Assembly (NCBI RefSeq): GCF_000282135.1
Contig: NZ_AKJW01000021.1
Coordinates: forward strand, 1 to 64,000
DNA: 64,000 nucleotides
Source of the DNA: Herbaspirillum sp. CF444
GTDB taxonomy: Bacteria > Pseudomonadota > Gammaproteobacteria > Burkholderiales > Burkholderiaceae_D
Direction of reading: 5' to 3'
Shown: one piece after another, positions 56,939-64,000 of the stretch
How positions within the stretch are numbered: the first letter of the stretch is position 1
Layout: each line of letters starts with the position of its first letter
Program-made: the position numbers and the translations under genes
Notes under the pieces: generated by a model
Told to the model about the DNA's origin: nothing
What the model saw: only the letters and a program-made list of their open reading frames with translations
Database searches by the model: none

Positions 56939-57214
56939 TTACTTGGTCTTGGCTGGAGCGGCTTCGGTTGTTGACGTTGTCGCTGGCTTTGCGGCTGTCG
57001 TTTCAGCGGCCTTGGCTTTCTTTGCAGTGTGCTTTGCCTTGGTGTGCTTGGCAGTTGCCTTCGGTGTTGCAGTTGTCTTTGGTGTTGCAGTTGCGGTTGC
57101 AGGAGCGGTCGCTGCTGGAGCGGCGGCTGGTGCAGCCGGTGCACCGGTCTGAGCGAACACTGGGAGTGTCAGAGCGGAGAACAGAGCAGCAACGATGATG
57201 GATTTCGAGTTCAT
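56939..57214 (-). CDS. Small exported Ala/Thr/Lys-rich protein (paralogue B)
   Basis: A 91-residue protein with a signal peptide (MNSKSIIVAALFSALTLPVFA, cut before QTGAP) and a low-complexity basic mature region with TPKTTATPK and KHTKAKHTAKKAKAAE segments, ending APAKTK. The leader and the first and last residues match paralogue A, while the middle has diverged in repeat content. The ATG is preceded by an AAGGAAAATT-type ribosome site. The genes lie 87 bp apart. Confidence 0.78.
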   Translation of the reverse strand: MNSKSIIVAALFSALTLPVFAQTGAPAAPAAAPAATAPATATATPKTTATPKATAKHTKAKHTAKKAKAAETTAAKPATTSTTEAAPAKTK

Positions 57215-57373
57215 GGCAATTTTCCTTAAAGAGAAGTTTTTCAGTCTCGGCGTTTGCTTTGCTGCGCCTTACTTCCATTAACGAACCTGCCACCGAAGCG
57301 ACGACGTCAAAGTGTTTCAAAAGATGTCATATTTGTAAGCGTCTGTTGCCGACGGTTTTCTGACATTGGCATG

Positions 57374-57529
57374 TCACGAAAACGGCCAGCCATGGGAACC
57401 GAACAAGCCGACCAGGCCGATGACGATCAGGTAGATGGCGATGATGAAGTTCAGCAGGCGCGGCATCACCAGGATGAGGATGCCGGCGATCAGTGCAACC
57501 AGCGGGCCGAAGGAAAGATGGATGTTCAT
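57374..57529 (-). CDS. DUF3096-like small membrane protein
   Basis: A 51-residue protein made almost entirely of two hydrophobic helices: GPLVALIAGILILVMP and NFIIAIYLIVIGLVGLFG. It matches the DUF3096 family of short two-helix inner-membrane proteins, whose function is unknown. A strong ribosome site (AAGGAG, seven bases from ATG) supports translation. It is a single gene on the minus strand. Confidence 0.8.
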   Translation of the reverse strand: MNIHLSFGPLVALIAGILILVMPRLLNFIIAIYLIVIGLVGLFGSHGWPFS

Positions 57530-57677
57530 GTCGTACTCCTTGTTAATTGATTTTTAAACGGAACAACGATATCCGTCTGATGGCAATCCGGCCGCGGAGT
57601 TCAGGCGATGCATGTGTTGAGCGCATTCTCTGCACAATCCTTATAATGCTGGTCTGATTATTTGCTGAAAGCAGGGA

Positions 57678-58313
57678 ATGGCTTTTCAAACGTGGTTTGC
57701 ATTTTTTCTGGCGGCTTGCCTGATTGCCATCTCTCCCGGTTCGGGTGCCGTCTTGTCAATGAGTCACGGGTTGAATTACGGCGTGCGCCGGACCAGCGCC
57801 ACGATACTCGGCCTGGAAATCGCGCTGGTATTGATTCTGGTCATTGCCGGCGCCGGCGTCGGTTCACTGCTGGTGGCGTCGGAAGCGGCCTTCAATGCCA
57901 TCAAGTTCCTCGGGGCGGCTTACCTGATTTATCTCGGCTGGTCGCAATGGCGTGCGCCCGTGCATATCGATGAAAAGCAAACGGTTCGCCCTGTGGTGGC
58001 GACGGCTTGGTGGCAACGCGCCATGACAGGTTTCCTGACCAATGCGACGAATCCGAAAGGTATCGTTTTCATGGTCGCGGTGTTGCCGCAGTTCATCAAC
58101 CACGAACAGCCGCTGTGGCTGCAATTGTTCCTGATGGCGGTCACCATGGTGGCGGTGGATCTGGTGGTGATGCATGGCTATGCCTTTGCGGCGAGCCGCA
58201 TGCAGCGCTTCTTCCGCAATGCGAATGCGGTCAAGGTGCAGAACCGCTTTTTCGGCGGCGTGCTGATGCTGGTCGGTGCCGGTTTGTTCTTCTTCAAGCG
58301 CAGCCAGCCCTGA
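57678..58313 (+). CDS. LysE/RhtB-family amino-acid exporter
   Basis: A 211-residue inner-membrane exporter with about six hydrophobic helices. The N-terminal AACLIAISPGSGAVLSMSHGLNYGVRR is the family signature, and GFLTNATNPKGIVFMVAVLPQF is the conserved central loop and helix. Homologues export homoserine, threonine or other amino acids; the substrate is not determined by sequence. It is monocistronic and ends at a strong terminator. Confidence 0.9.
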   Translation: MAFQTWFAFFLAACLIAISPGSGAVLSMSHGLNYGVRRTSATILGLEIALVLILVIAGAGVGSLLVASEAAFNAIKFLGAAYLIYLGWSQWRAPVHIDEKQTVRPVVATAWWQRAMTGFLTNATNPKGIVFMVAVLPQFINHEQPLWLQLFLMAVTMVAVDLVVMHGYAFAASRMQRFFRNANAVKVQNRFFGGVLMLVGAGLFFFKRSQP

Positions 58314-58335
58314 TTGCGATAAGGTTCCGGCAATA

Positions 58336-58374
58336 AAAAAGCCCGTATGAGACATTGTCTGATACGGGCTTTTT
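58336..58374. terminator. Bidirectional terminator after the LysE-type gene
   Basis: Outer arms AAAAAGCCCGTAT / ATACGGGCTTTTT enclose a second short stem (AGACA / TGTCT). A and T runs on the two sides allow termination of both strands. Confidence 0.88.
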
Positions 58375-58437
58375 GCTGGGAGCCCGGACGGCGGGCCCGG
58401 GTTCTGCCGAAATGCTTGCTGAAGTACTACCGGCGTA

Positions 58438-58743
58438 TTACTTGTCTTTCTTCAGGCATTCTTTCATGAAGGCTTTGCGGTCGTCGCCCTTCTTGCCGGT
58501 CGCGTCCTTGTTGCAGGTCTTCATTTTTTCTTGCTGTGTCGCCGGCGCGGCAGGCGCAGCAGGTTTGTTGGACAAACAATCTTTCATGAAGGCCTTGCGT
58601 TCATCGCCTTTTTTGCCGGCGGCGTCCTTGTTACAGGAGGTCATCTTGTTCTGTTGGGTCGTCTGCGCCATGGCTGCAGGGCTGAGCAGGAAGACGGGAG
58701 CGACGATGGTGACGGCGGCGATGGCGGCGAGCAGCTTTTTCAT
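58438..58743 (-). CDS. PsiF-repeat exported protein
   Basis: A 101-residue exported protein with a signal peptide (KKLLAAIAAVTIVAPVFLLSPAAMA). The mature part has two PsiF repeats, each with a Cys pair: KMTSCNKDAAGKKGDERKAF..CL and KMKTCNKDATGKKGDDRKAF..CL, separated by an Ala/Pro linker. The family is named for a phosphate-starvation-inducible E. coli gene, but its role is unknown and no Pho box was identified here. Confidence 0.88.
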   Translation of the reverse strand: MKKLLAAIAAVTIVAPVFLLSPAAMAQTTQQNKMTSCNKDAAGKKGDERKAFMKDCLSNKPAAPAAPATQQEKMKTCNKDATGKKGDDRKAFMKECLKKDK

Positions 58744-58870
58744 GGGTTTCTCCAGTAGGGGATAACGTGGTTGGCGCGATTCTGATACCGTGTTCCGCGC
58801 TTCGAGGCATTACAGCATGAAACGTATTGCCTGCCAATGAACGTTTGCCAAACCGCCTGCGTTGACATCG

Positions 58871-59272
58871 CTAGCGCGGGCAGCTGACGTCGCCTTCCGG
58901 ACAGGACGACAGCACTTTGAGTTCTTTGGTGCGTTCCTGGGTTTTTTGGGTCAGGCAGGATTGCAGCGCCATGCCGTGCGCCGAGCCGCCCGTGGTGCTG
59001 GAGCTGGCATACTTGCAGGAAAGATCGCGATACTTGATCCAGGCCAGCTGGACGTCGCGGATCTGGTTCTGCTGGGATTTATTGAGGCGGTTGCGGTAAT
59101 CGATGTAGGTCTGGTTCAGTTCGGCATCGGCTTTGTTGAGCGCCTGCGTGCTGCACTGATCCATATCGCTTTGCGTCTCGGCCCCGGTTTTGTCGCAGTC
59201 GAGTGCGTGGGCAGCGATGCTCAGTGTCGACAGCGATAACAGGGCGGCAAGACGCCATAGGGATAAATTCAT
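58871..59272 (-). CDS. LprI-like (DUF1311) exported protein
   Basis: A 133-residue exported protein with a signal peptide (LWRLAALLSLSTLSIAAHA) and a DUF1311/LprI domain: CDKTGAETQSDMDQCS, the conserved helix LNKADAELNQTYIDYRNRL, and WIKYRDLSCKY. Several conserved cysteines suggest disulfides. Some family members inhibit lysozyme, but that function cannot be assigned here. ATG 59272 is preceded by GAGGAAAC and is preferred over the TTG at 59284. Confidence 0.85.
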   Translation of the reverse strand: MNLSLWRLAALLSLSTLSIAAHALDCDKTGAETQSDMDQCSTQALNKADAELNQTYIDYRNRLNKSQQNQIRDVQLAWIKYRDLSCKYASSSTTGGSAHGMALQSCLTQKTQERTKELKVLSSCPEGDVSCPR

Positions 59273-59437
59273 TTGTTTCCTCAACTTTGACTGGTAACGA
59301 GTGTCTACCCGGTGGGCGACATTGGCAAGTGGTCTCTGGAGTGCCGATGTTACGGCCGGGCCGGAACGCCTCCGCGAGACGGCAGGTTCTTAGAAGGTCC
59401 GCACGGCATTGAGTTCAATCGAAGATGGAGTACAGGA

Positions 59438-59794
59438 ATGGCTATCAACTGGATCGCAGCACTGAAACTGATACCGTGGTCGGACGTCGTGCAGGCGACG
59501 CCGGCGGTGGTGCAAGGGGCGAAGGATTTATGGTCGCGCACGAAAAAATCAATGGCCAAAGCCGTCAGCAGCGAGGACGCAAATCCGATCGAGGCCGGCA
59601 GTCTCGCGCATCTCGCACAACGCATGGCGCAGTTGGAGTCCGAACAGCTGGAAGCCTCCGCGCTGATCAATTCGCTGGCGGAACAGAACGCCCGGCTGGT
59701 CGCTGCGGTGGACAATCTGCGCACGCGGATGCAGATGCTGTGCGCCGTGTGCGTGCTGCTGGCGCTGGGCGTCGTCGCCTTGTGGTTGCGATGA
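59438..59794 (+). CDS. Small membrane-anchored coiled-coil protein, conserved hypothetical
   Basis: A 118-residue protein without a signal peptide. An amphipathic N-terminus (MAINWIAALKLIPWSDVVQ) is followed by a helical coiled-coil region (AQRMAQLESEQLEASALINSLAEQNARLVAAVDNLRTR, in parts) and a C-terminal membrane helix (CAVCVLLALGVVALWL). It is therefore a tail-anchored type. ATG 59438 has GGAG and AGGA upstream. No function is known to me. A weak hairpin (59945-59968) lies about 150 bp after the stop. Confidence 0.72.
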   Translation: MAINWIAALKLIPWSDVVQATPAVVQGAKDLWSRTKKSMAKAVSSEDANPIEAGSLAHLAQRMAQLESEQLEASALINSLAEQNARLVAAVDNLRTRMQMLCAVCVLLALGVVALWLR

Positions 59795-60015
59795 GTGTGC
59801 CGGATGAGATCGCCGATCTGCAGCCGGCATCGCATCCCTCAGCAAGGATTTGCCAACGGTATTACCATAACCGGGCATTGTTGCGCGCATCGACATCGCA
59901 ATCATCGTCATCACGTTTTTTCATCCTCGGCAGCAGACAACAGAGGCAGCGGTAAAAGCAGCGCTGCCGTGTTTTGCATTTCCTTCACCGGTCTCCCGAA
60001 CAGAAAGGATTCATC

Positions 60016-61068
60016 ATGTTGACATCCCTTGGCTATGCGGCAAAAACCGCAGAGTCCGCTCTCGCGCCTTACCAGTTCGAACGCCGCGATCCCGGCGCGC
60101 ACGACGTGCAGATCGAGATCATGTATTGCGGCGTCTGCCATTCCGACCTGCACACCGCCCGCAACGAGTGGCGCAACACTGTCTACCCGGTCGTGCCCGG
60201 CCATGAAATCATCGGCCGCATCACCAAAGTCGGTTCCCGCGTCAAGCAGTTCAAGGAAGGGCAAGTGGTCGGCGTCGGCTGCCTGGTCGACTCCTGCCAA
60301 ACCTGCGCCAGCTGCGCCGAAGGTTTGGAGCAGTATTGCGAGAACGGTTTCACCGGCACCTACAACGGCGCAGAAAAACACATCGGCGGCGTGACCTATG
60401 GCGGTTATTCCAACAATATCGTGGTCAGCGAAAAATTCGTGCTGCATGTTTCCGACAAACTCGATCCTGCGGCAGCGGCTCCTTTGCTGTGCGCCGGCAT
60501 CACCACCTATTCGCCGCTGCGTCACTGGAAGGTCGGCAAGGGCCAGAAGGTGGGGATCGTCGGTCTCGGCGGCCTCGGCCATATGGGCGTCAAGATCGCC
60601 CACGCGATGGGCGCACACGTGGTGCTCTTCACCACTTCCCCGGGCAAGGCGGCCGATGCGCTTCAGCTGGGCGCTGATGAAGTCGTGATCTCCAAAGATC
60701 CGGACCAGATGGCGCAGCATCTGAACAGCTTCGATTTCATCCTCAACACCGTGGCGGCGCCGCATGACCTGGACGCCTTCATGGTGCTGCTCAAGCGCGA
60801 CGGCACCATGACGCTGGTCGGCGTGCCCGAGTTGCCGCATCCGTCGCCGTCGGTCGGCAACCTGATCTTCAAGCGCCGCCACCTGGCCGGCTCCCTGATC
60901 GGCGGCATCAGGGAAACGCAGGAGATGCTCGACTTTTGCGCCAAGCATGGCATCACGTCCGACATCGAGATGATCAGGATCCAGGACATCAACACCGCCT
61001 ATGAGCGCATGCTCAGAAGCGACGTCAAGTATCGCTTCGTGATCGACATGGCTTCGCTGGCGGCTTGA
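60016..61068 (+). CDS. Zinc-dependent NAD(P) alcohol dehydrogenase (YahK/CAD-like)
   Basis: A 350-residue medium-chain dehydrogenase that reduces aldehydes or oxidises alcohols. Catalytic zinc ligands are Cys41 in YCGVCHSD, the His and Glu of PGHE (about 62-64) and the Cys in LLCAGITTY. Structural zinc ligands are Cys94, Cys97, Cys100 and Cys108. The coenzyme motif is GIVGLGGLGHMGVKIA. This pattern is that of the cinnamyl-alcohol/YahK branch, usually NADPH-preferring. ATG 60016 follows AAAGGA and is preferred over an in-frame ATG at 59974. Confidence 0.9.
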   Translation: MLTSLGYAAKTAESALAPYQFERRDPGAHDVQIEIMYCGVCHSDLHTARNEWRNTVYPVVPGHEIIGRITKVGSRVKQFKEGQVVGVGCLVDSCQTCASCAEGLEQYCENGFTGTYNGAEKHIGGVTYGGYSNNIVVSEKFVLHVSDKLDPAAAAPLLCAGITTYSPLRHWKVGKGQKVGIVGLGGLGHMGVKIAHAMGAHVVLFTTSPGKAADALQLGADEVVISKDPDQMAQHLNSFDFILNTVAAPHDLDAFMVLLKRDGTMTLVGVPELPHPSPSVGNLIFKRRHLAGSLIGGIRETQEMLDFCAKHGITSDIEMIRIQDINTAYERMLRSDVKYRFVIDMASLAA

Positions 61069-61153
61069 CGGGTTTGCGTTTCAATTAAACAGGAGAGCGC
61101 TGCCGTGTTGCGGCATGCGCTATCCTGTCTGCCAATCCGTTTTATTCATTTTG

Positions 61154-61206
61154 TTCTTTTATTGCGTTCCTTCGTTGCGCTTCTTCATTGCGCTTCTTCA
61201 TTGTTT
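61154..61206 (+). repeat. Four imperfect 13-bp tandem repeats before the permease gene
   Basis: Units TTCTTTTATTGCG, TTCCTTCGTTGCGC, TTCTTCATTGCGC and TTCTTCATTGTTT follow each other directly and end 17 bp before the ATG at 61224. The number of units may vary between strains. It lies where a promoter or leader would be expected. Confidence 0.6.
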
Positions 61207-61223
61207 TACCAGCCAGGACCTGC

Positions 61224-63725
61224 ATGTTTTCTCTATCGTTGCGTATGACGCGTCGTGACTGGCGCGCCGGTGAGCTGCGTTTTCTCCTGATCGCACTGAT
61301 CGTCGCCGTCGCGGCTTTGTCGTCGGTCGGTTTTTTTGTCGATCGCATGCGCGCGGGACTGGTCCGCGATGCGCATCAGTTACTGGGCGCCGATTTATTG
61401 GTTGGCGCCGATCAGCCTTTGCGTCCTGACTGGCAGGACAAGGCGGCGCAGTCCAATCTGCGCATGGCGCAGACTGTCGTTTTCCCCAGCATGGCCATTG
61501 CGGGCGAGGGCGATACGGCACGCTCCATCCTGTCGTCGATCAAAGCAGTGTCGGATGCCTATCCCTTGCGTGGGCAACTCAAACTTGCCGATGCGACAGG
61601 CGGTGTGGATCACGTCGCCGACGGCGTGCCGCCGGCAGGAAGCGTCTGGGTCGATCCGAACATCCTCTCAGCCCTGCAAGTCAAGGTGGGCGACACGCTC
61701 AAACTGGGCGACAAATCATTTCGCATCGCGGCGGCTATTGCTGTGGAGCCTGACCGCGGCAGCGCCTTCGTCAACTTTGCGCCGCGCGTGATGCTGGCCA
61801 TGCCGGACCTGGCGGCAACCGGTCTGGTGCAATACGGCTCGCGCGTCACCTACCGCTTGTTGTTGTCCGGTGCGCCGGCGCAAGTACAGGCATACCAGCA
61901 ATGGCTGCAAAAGGCCATCGACGACGGCAACATCAAAGGCGTGCGTATCGAATCGCTGGAATCCGGCCGGCCCGAAATGCGCGCCACGCTCGATCGCGCC
62001 GAACAATTCCTGTCGCTGGTGGGCTTGCTGTCGGCCTTGCTGGCGGCGGTCGCCGTAGCGATGGCGGCGCGCCGCTTCATGCTGCGCCACCTGGATGCCT
62101 GCGCCATGCTGCGTTGTTTCGGCATGACGCAAAACCAGGTAACGCTGATGTACTTGCAAGAGTTCATCCTGGTCGGTCTGGTCGGCAGCGTACTGGGCGT
62201 GATGCTCGGCTTTGCCGCACATTTTGTCTTGCTGGAATGGCTGGGACGTTTCATGCCGACGGCCTTGCCGCCCGCCAGCTGGTGGCCGGCGGTGCAGGGC
62301 GTCGCCATTGGTTTGCTGTTGCTGGTGGGCTTCGCCTTGCCGCCGCTCTTGCAATTGCGCAATGTGCCGCACAACCGCGTCATCCGGCGCGAGTCGTCGG
62401 CGCCCCAAGCCATGAGCATCGCAACCTACGTCCTGGGTGTGGTCGTCTTCACGGGCTTGTTGCTATGGCAAGCGGGCGACGTCAAGCTGGGCGCCATGAC
62501 GGCGGCAGGTTTCCTCGGCGGCTTTGCCTTGTTCGCGCTGATCGCCTGGGCTTGCCTCAAGAGCGTGCAGTCTCTGCGCGGTTTGTTCGACAGCCAGAGC
62601 TGGCGCTTCGCCATTGACGGCTTGCAGCGCCGTCCGGGCGCCACCACGATGCAGATCGTCGCACTGGGGTTGGGCCTGATGGCGCTGCTGCTGCTCACGG
62701 TGATCCGCGGCGACCTGATCGGCGCCTGGCGCCAGTCGACGCCGGCGGATGCGCCCAATCGCTTCGTGATCAATATCCAGCCCGATCAGAAAGACCTCGT
62801 CGAACAAAAACTGGTGCAGGAAGGATTGCAGAAAGTGCAACTGTACCCGATGATCCGCGGCCGCCTGGTGCAGATCAACGGCAAGCCGGTGACCAACGAT
62901 ACGTATCAGGAGGATCGCGCCAAGCGTCTGGTGGACCGTGAGTTCAACTTGTCCACCATGCGCGACGTGCCGGCGCAAAACACGATAGTCGGCGGCAAAT
63001 GGTATGACGACAGCAAGCCGGAAGCCTCGGTGGAGGAAGGCCTGGCCAAGACGCTCAAGCTGAAGCTGGGCGACCGGTTGCAGTTCGATATCGCCGGCCA
63101 GTTGGCGACCGTGCCGATCACCAGCATTCGCAAACTGGAGTGGGGCTCGCTGCGCGTCAATTTCTTCGTGATCATCAATCCGGCGGCGATGAAAGACATG
63201 CCGCAGACCTGGATTACCGCGGTGCATTTTCCCGACGCCAAGGCCGGTCTCGGCAATGTGCTCACGCGCGATTATCCCAATCTGACGGTGGTCGATATCG
63301 GCAGCGTGCTCAAGCAGATTCAGGACATCGTCGATCAGGTGATTGCCGCAGTGGAATTCCTGTTCCTGTTCACGCTGACGGCCGGCGTACTGGTCTTGTA
63401 TGCCGCTTTGGTCGGCACGCAGGATGAGCGGGTGCGCGAGGCCGGCTTGCTGCGGGCGCTGGGAGCAACGCGCAAGGAGCTGGCCCGGGCGCAGCGCATC
63501 GAGGTCATGTTGATCGGCAGCGTGGCCGGTTTGCTGGCTTCCAGCGGCGCCGCCGGCATCGGCTGGGCGCTGGCGCATTATGTGTTCGACTTCGAATGGC
63601 GTTTCAGCCCGTGGCTGTGGATTGCCGGCGGCGCGATCGGGATTGCTTGCGCCGTGTTTGGCGGCTGGGCCGGATTGCGTAGCGTTCTGGCAAGACCGCC
63701 GCTTCATACCTTGCGCGAAGCATAG
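61224..63725 (+). CDS. ABC-transporter permease, FtsX/YbbP-like
   Basis: An 833-residue inner-membrane permease with two FtsX domains. The N-terminal anchor (LRFLLIALIVAVAALSSVGFFVD) precedes a large periplasmic domain. The first FtsX domain covers about 265-370 (SLVGLLSALLAAVAVAMAARRF, LRCFGMTQNQV). Further helices and a second periplasmic domain follow, and a C-terminal FtsX domain (FLFLFTLTAGVLVLYAALVGTQDERVREAGLLRALGATRKEL, in parts) closes it. It is the YbbP-type partner of an ATPase similar to YbbA, which is not in this window. ATG 61224 has CAGGAC upstream. Confidence 0.9.
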   Translation: MFSLSLRMTRRDWRAGELRFLLIALIVAVAALSSVGFFVDRMRAGLVRDAHQLLGADLLVGADQPLRPDWQDKAAQSNLRMAQTVVFPSMAIAGEGDTARSILSSIKAVSDAYPLRGQLKLADATGGVDHVADGVPPAGSVWVDPNILSALQVKVGDTLKLGDKSFRIAAAIAVEPDRGSAFVNFAPRVMLAMPDLAATGLVQYGSRVTYRLLLSGAPAQVQAYQQWLQKAIDDGNIKGVRIESLESGRPEMRATLDRAEQFLSLVGLLSALLAAVAVAMAARRFMLRHLDACAMLRCFGMTQNQVTLMYLQEFILVGLVGSVLGVMLGFAAHFVLLEWLGRFMPTALPPASWWPAVQGVAIGLLLLVGFALPPLLQLRNVPHNRVIRRESSAPQAMSIATYVLGVVVFTGLLLWQAGDVKLGAMTAAGFLGGFALFALIAWACLKSVQSLRGLFDSQSWRFAIDGLQRRPGATTMQIVALGLGLMALLLLTVIRGDLIGAWRQSTPADAPNRFVINIQPDQKDLVEQKLVQEGLQKVQLYPMIRGRLVQINGKPVTNDTYQEDRAKRLVDREFNLSTMRDVPAQNTIVGGKWYDDSKPEASVEEGLAKTLKLKLGDRLQFDIAGQLATVPITSIRKLEWGSLRVNFFVIINPAAMKDMPQTWITAVHFPDAKAGLGNVLTRDYPNLTVVDIGSVLKQIQDIVDQVIAAVEFLFLFTLTAGVLVLYAALVGTQDERVREAGLLRALGATRKELARAQRIEVMLIGSVAGLLASSGAAGIGWALAHYVFDFEWRFSPWLWIAGGAIGIACAVFGGWAGLRSVLARPPLHTLREA

Positions 63726-63759
63726 AACGCATCTCACGATTATTCATGGGATGCGTTCT
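63724..63759 (+). other. Hairpin without T-run after the permease gene
   Basis: AGAACGCATC (63724-63733) pairs with GATGCGTTCT (63750-63759), overlapping the permease stop codon. No T-run follows, so it may stabilise the transcript end or allow read-through into the globin gene. Confidence 0.4.
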
Positions 63760-63826
63760 AAATATCCGGCCGCAAAGACCGGGCTGAACGGGCGGCCTGA
63801 CGGCAGCTGCGCTATCATCTCGGTCT

Positions 63827-64000
63827 ATGCAAATCGAAGACCCAAATCAACCGACTGTCTACGACATGATCGGCGGCGCGGACAAGCTGCGCGAAATGGT
63901 GGATCGCTTTTACGATCTGATGGACCTCGAGCCGGAGTTCGCCGGCCTCCGTGCGCTGCACCCGCCCACGCTGGAAGGTTCGCGCGACAAAACCTACTGG
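63827..64000 (+). CDS. Truncated haemoglobin, group II, N-terminal part
   Basis: The right edge cuts this gene after 58 codons. The visible start, TVYDMIGGADKLREMVDRFYDLMDLEPEFAGLRALHPP, is typical of group II truncated haemoglobins (GlbO-like), oxygen or nitric-oxide binding haem proteins. The proximal His and the rest of the haem pocket lie beyond the window. It starts 101 bp after the permease gene. Confidence 0.88.
   Translation, partial: MQIEDPNQPTVYDMIGGADKLREMVDRFYDLMDLEPEFAGLRALHPPTLEGSRDKTYW

Overview
The window is a high-GC, densely coded stretch of core chromosome from a betaproteobacterium. The gene order points to the order Burkholderiales and probably the family Oxalobacteraceae (Herbaspirillum/Collimonas-like). 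The diagnostic strings are odhB-lpdA-zapE, surE-pcm-nlpD-rpoS, ndk-rlmN-pilW-rodZ-ispG-hisS-yfgM-bamB-der-hfq-hflX-hflK-hflC-hisZ-purA and cysS-(DNA glycosylase)-accA-tilS. The family assignment is inference from synteny and protein style; no rRNA gene is present to confirm it.

Layout. 1-3.6 kb: end of the 2-oxoglutarate dehydrogenase operon (E2 fragment, E3) and zapE. 3.6-7 kb: a coiled-coil exported protein, a small YdcH-like protein and a DinG/YoaA-type iron-sulfur helicase. 7-11 kb: the surE-pcm-nlpD-rpoS stationary-phase cluster. 11-13 kb: rlmD facing a Bax-inhibitor-like membrane protein across a bidirectional terminator. 13.3-22.8 kb: a long co-directional run from ndk to der with several start/stop overlaps, covering nucleotide balance, rRNA/tRNA methylation, pilus assembly, cell shape, isoprenoid synthesis, histidyl-tRNA charging and outer-membrane assembly. 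22.9-30 kb: hfq-hflX-hflK-hflC, hisZ, purA and a phosphoribosyltransferase. A heat-shock-type promoter match lies ahead of hfq, and a truncated DUF2065 remnant lies after hflC.

30-33.3 kb is a small accessory module: an MFS exporter and a short-chain-type reductase on the minus strand, divergent from a LysR regulator. 33.4-41.5 kb holds a 1946-residue thioester alpha-2-macroglobulin and penicillin-binding protein 1C, overlapping at stop/start. 41.5-42.4 kb is the most unusual part: two identical tRNA-Leu(CAG) genes, each with its own promoter, each followed by a 68-bp repeat carrying the tRNA 3' end and a terminator, and a conserved 90-bp palindromic spacer between the repeats.

42.6-47 kb: rnr, rlmB, cysE. 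47-51.5 kb (minus strand): lpxH, ppiB, ppiA, an L,D-transpeptidase and a TPR protein; the last two share a similar C-terminal domain. 51.7-56.5 kb: cysS, a DNA glycosylase, accA and tilS. 56.5-64 kb: small exported or membrane proteins (a tandem Ala/Pro/Lys-rich pair, DUF3096, a PsiF-repeat protein, an LprI-like protein), a LysE-type exporter, a zinc alcohol dehydrogenase, an FtsX-type permease and the start of a truncated haemoglobin.

I see no CRISPR array, prophage, insertion sequence or recognisable defence system. The window is mainly housekeeping. The signals worth following are the tRNA-Leu repeat block, the paired cell-wall genes with a shared C-terminal domain, the tandem small exported proteins and several regulatory or decayed small elements.
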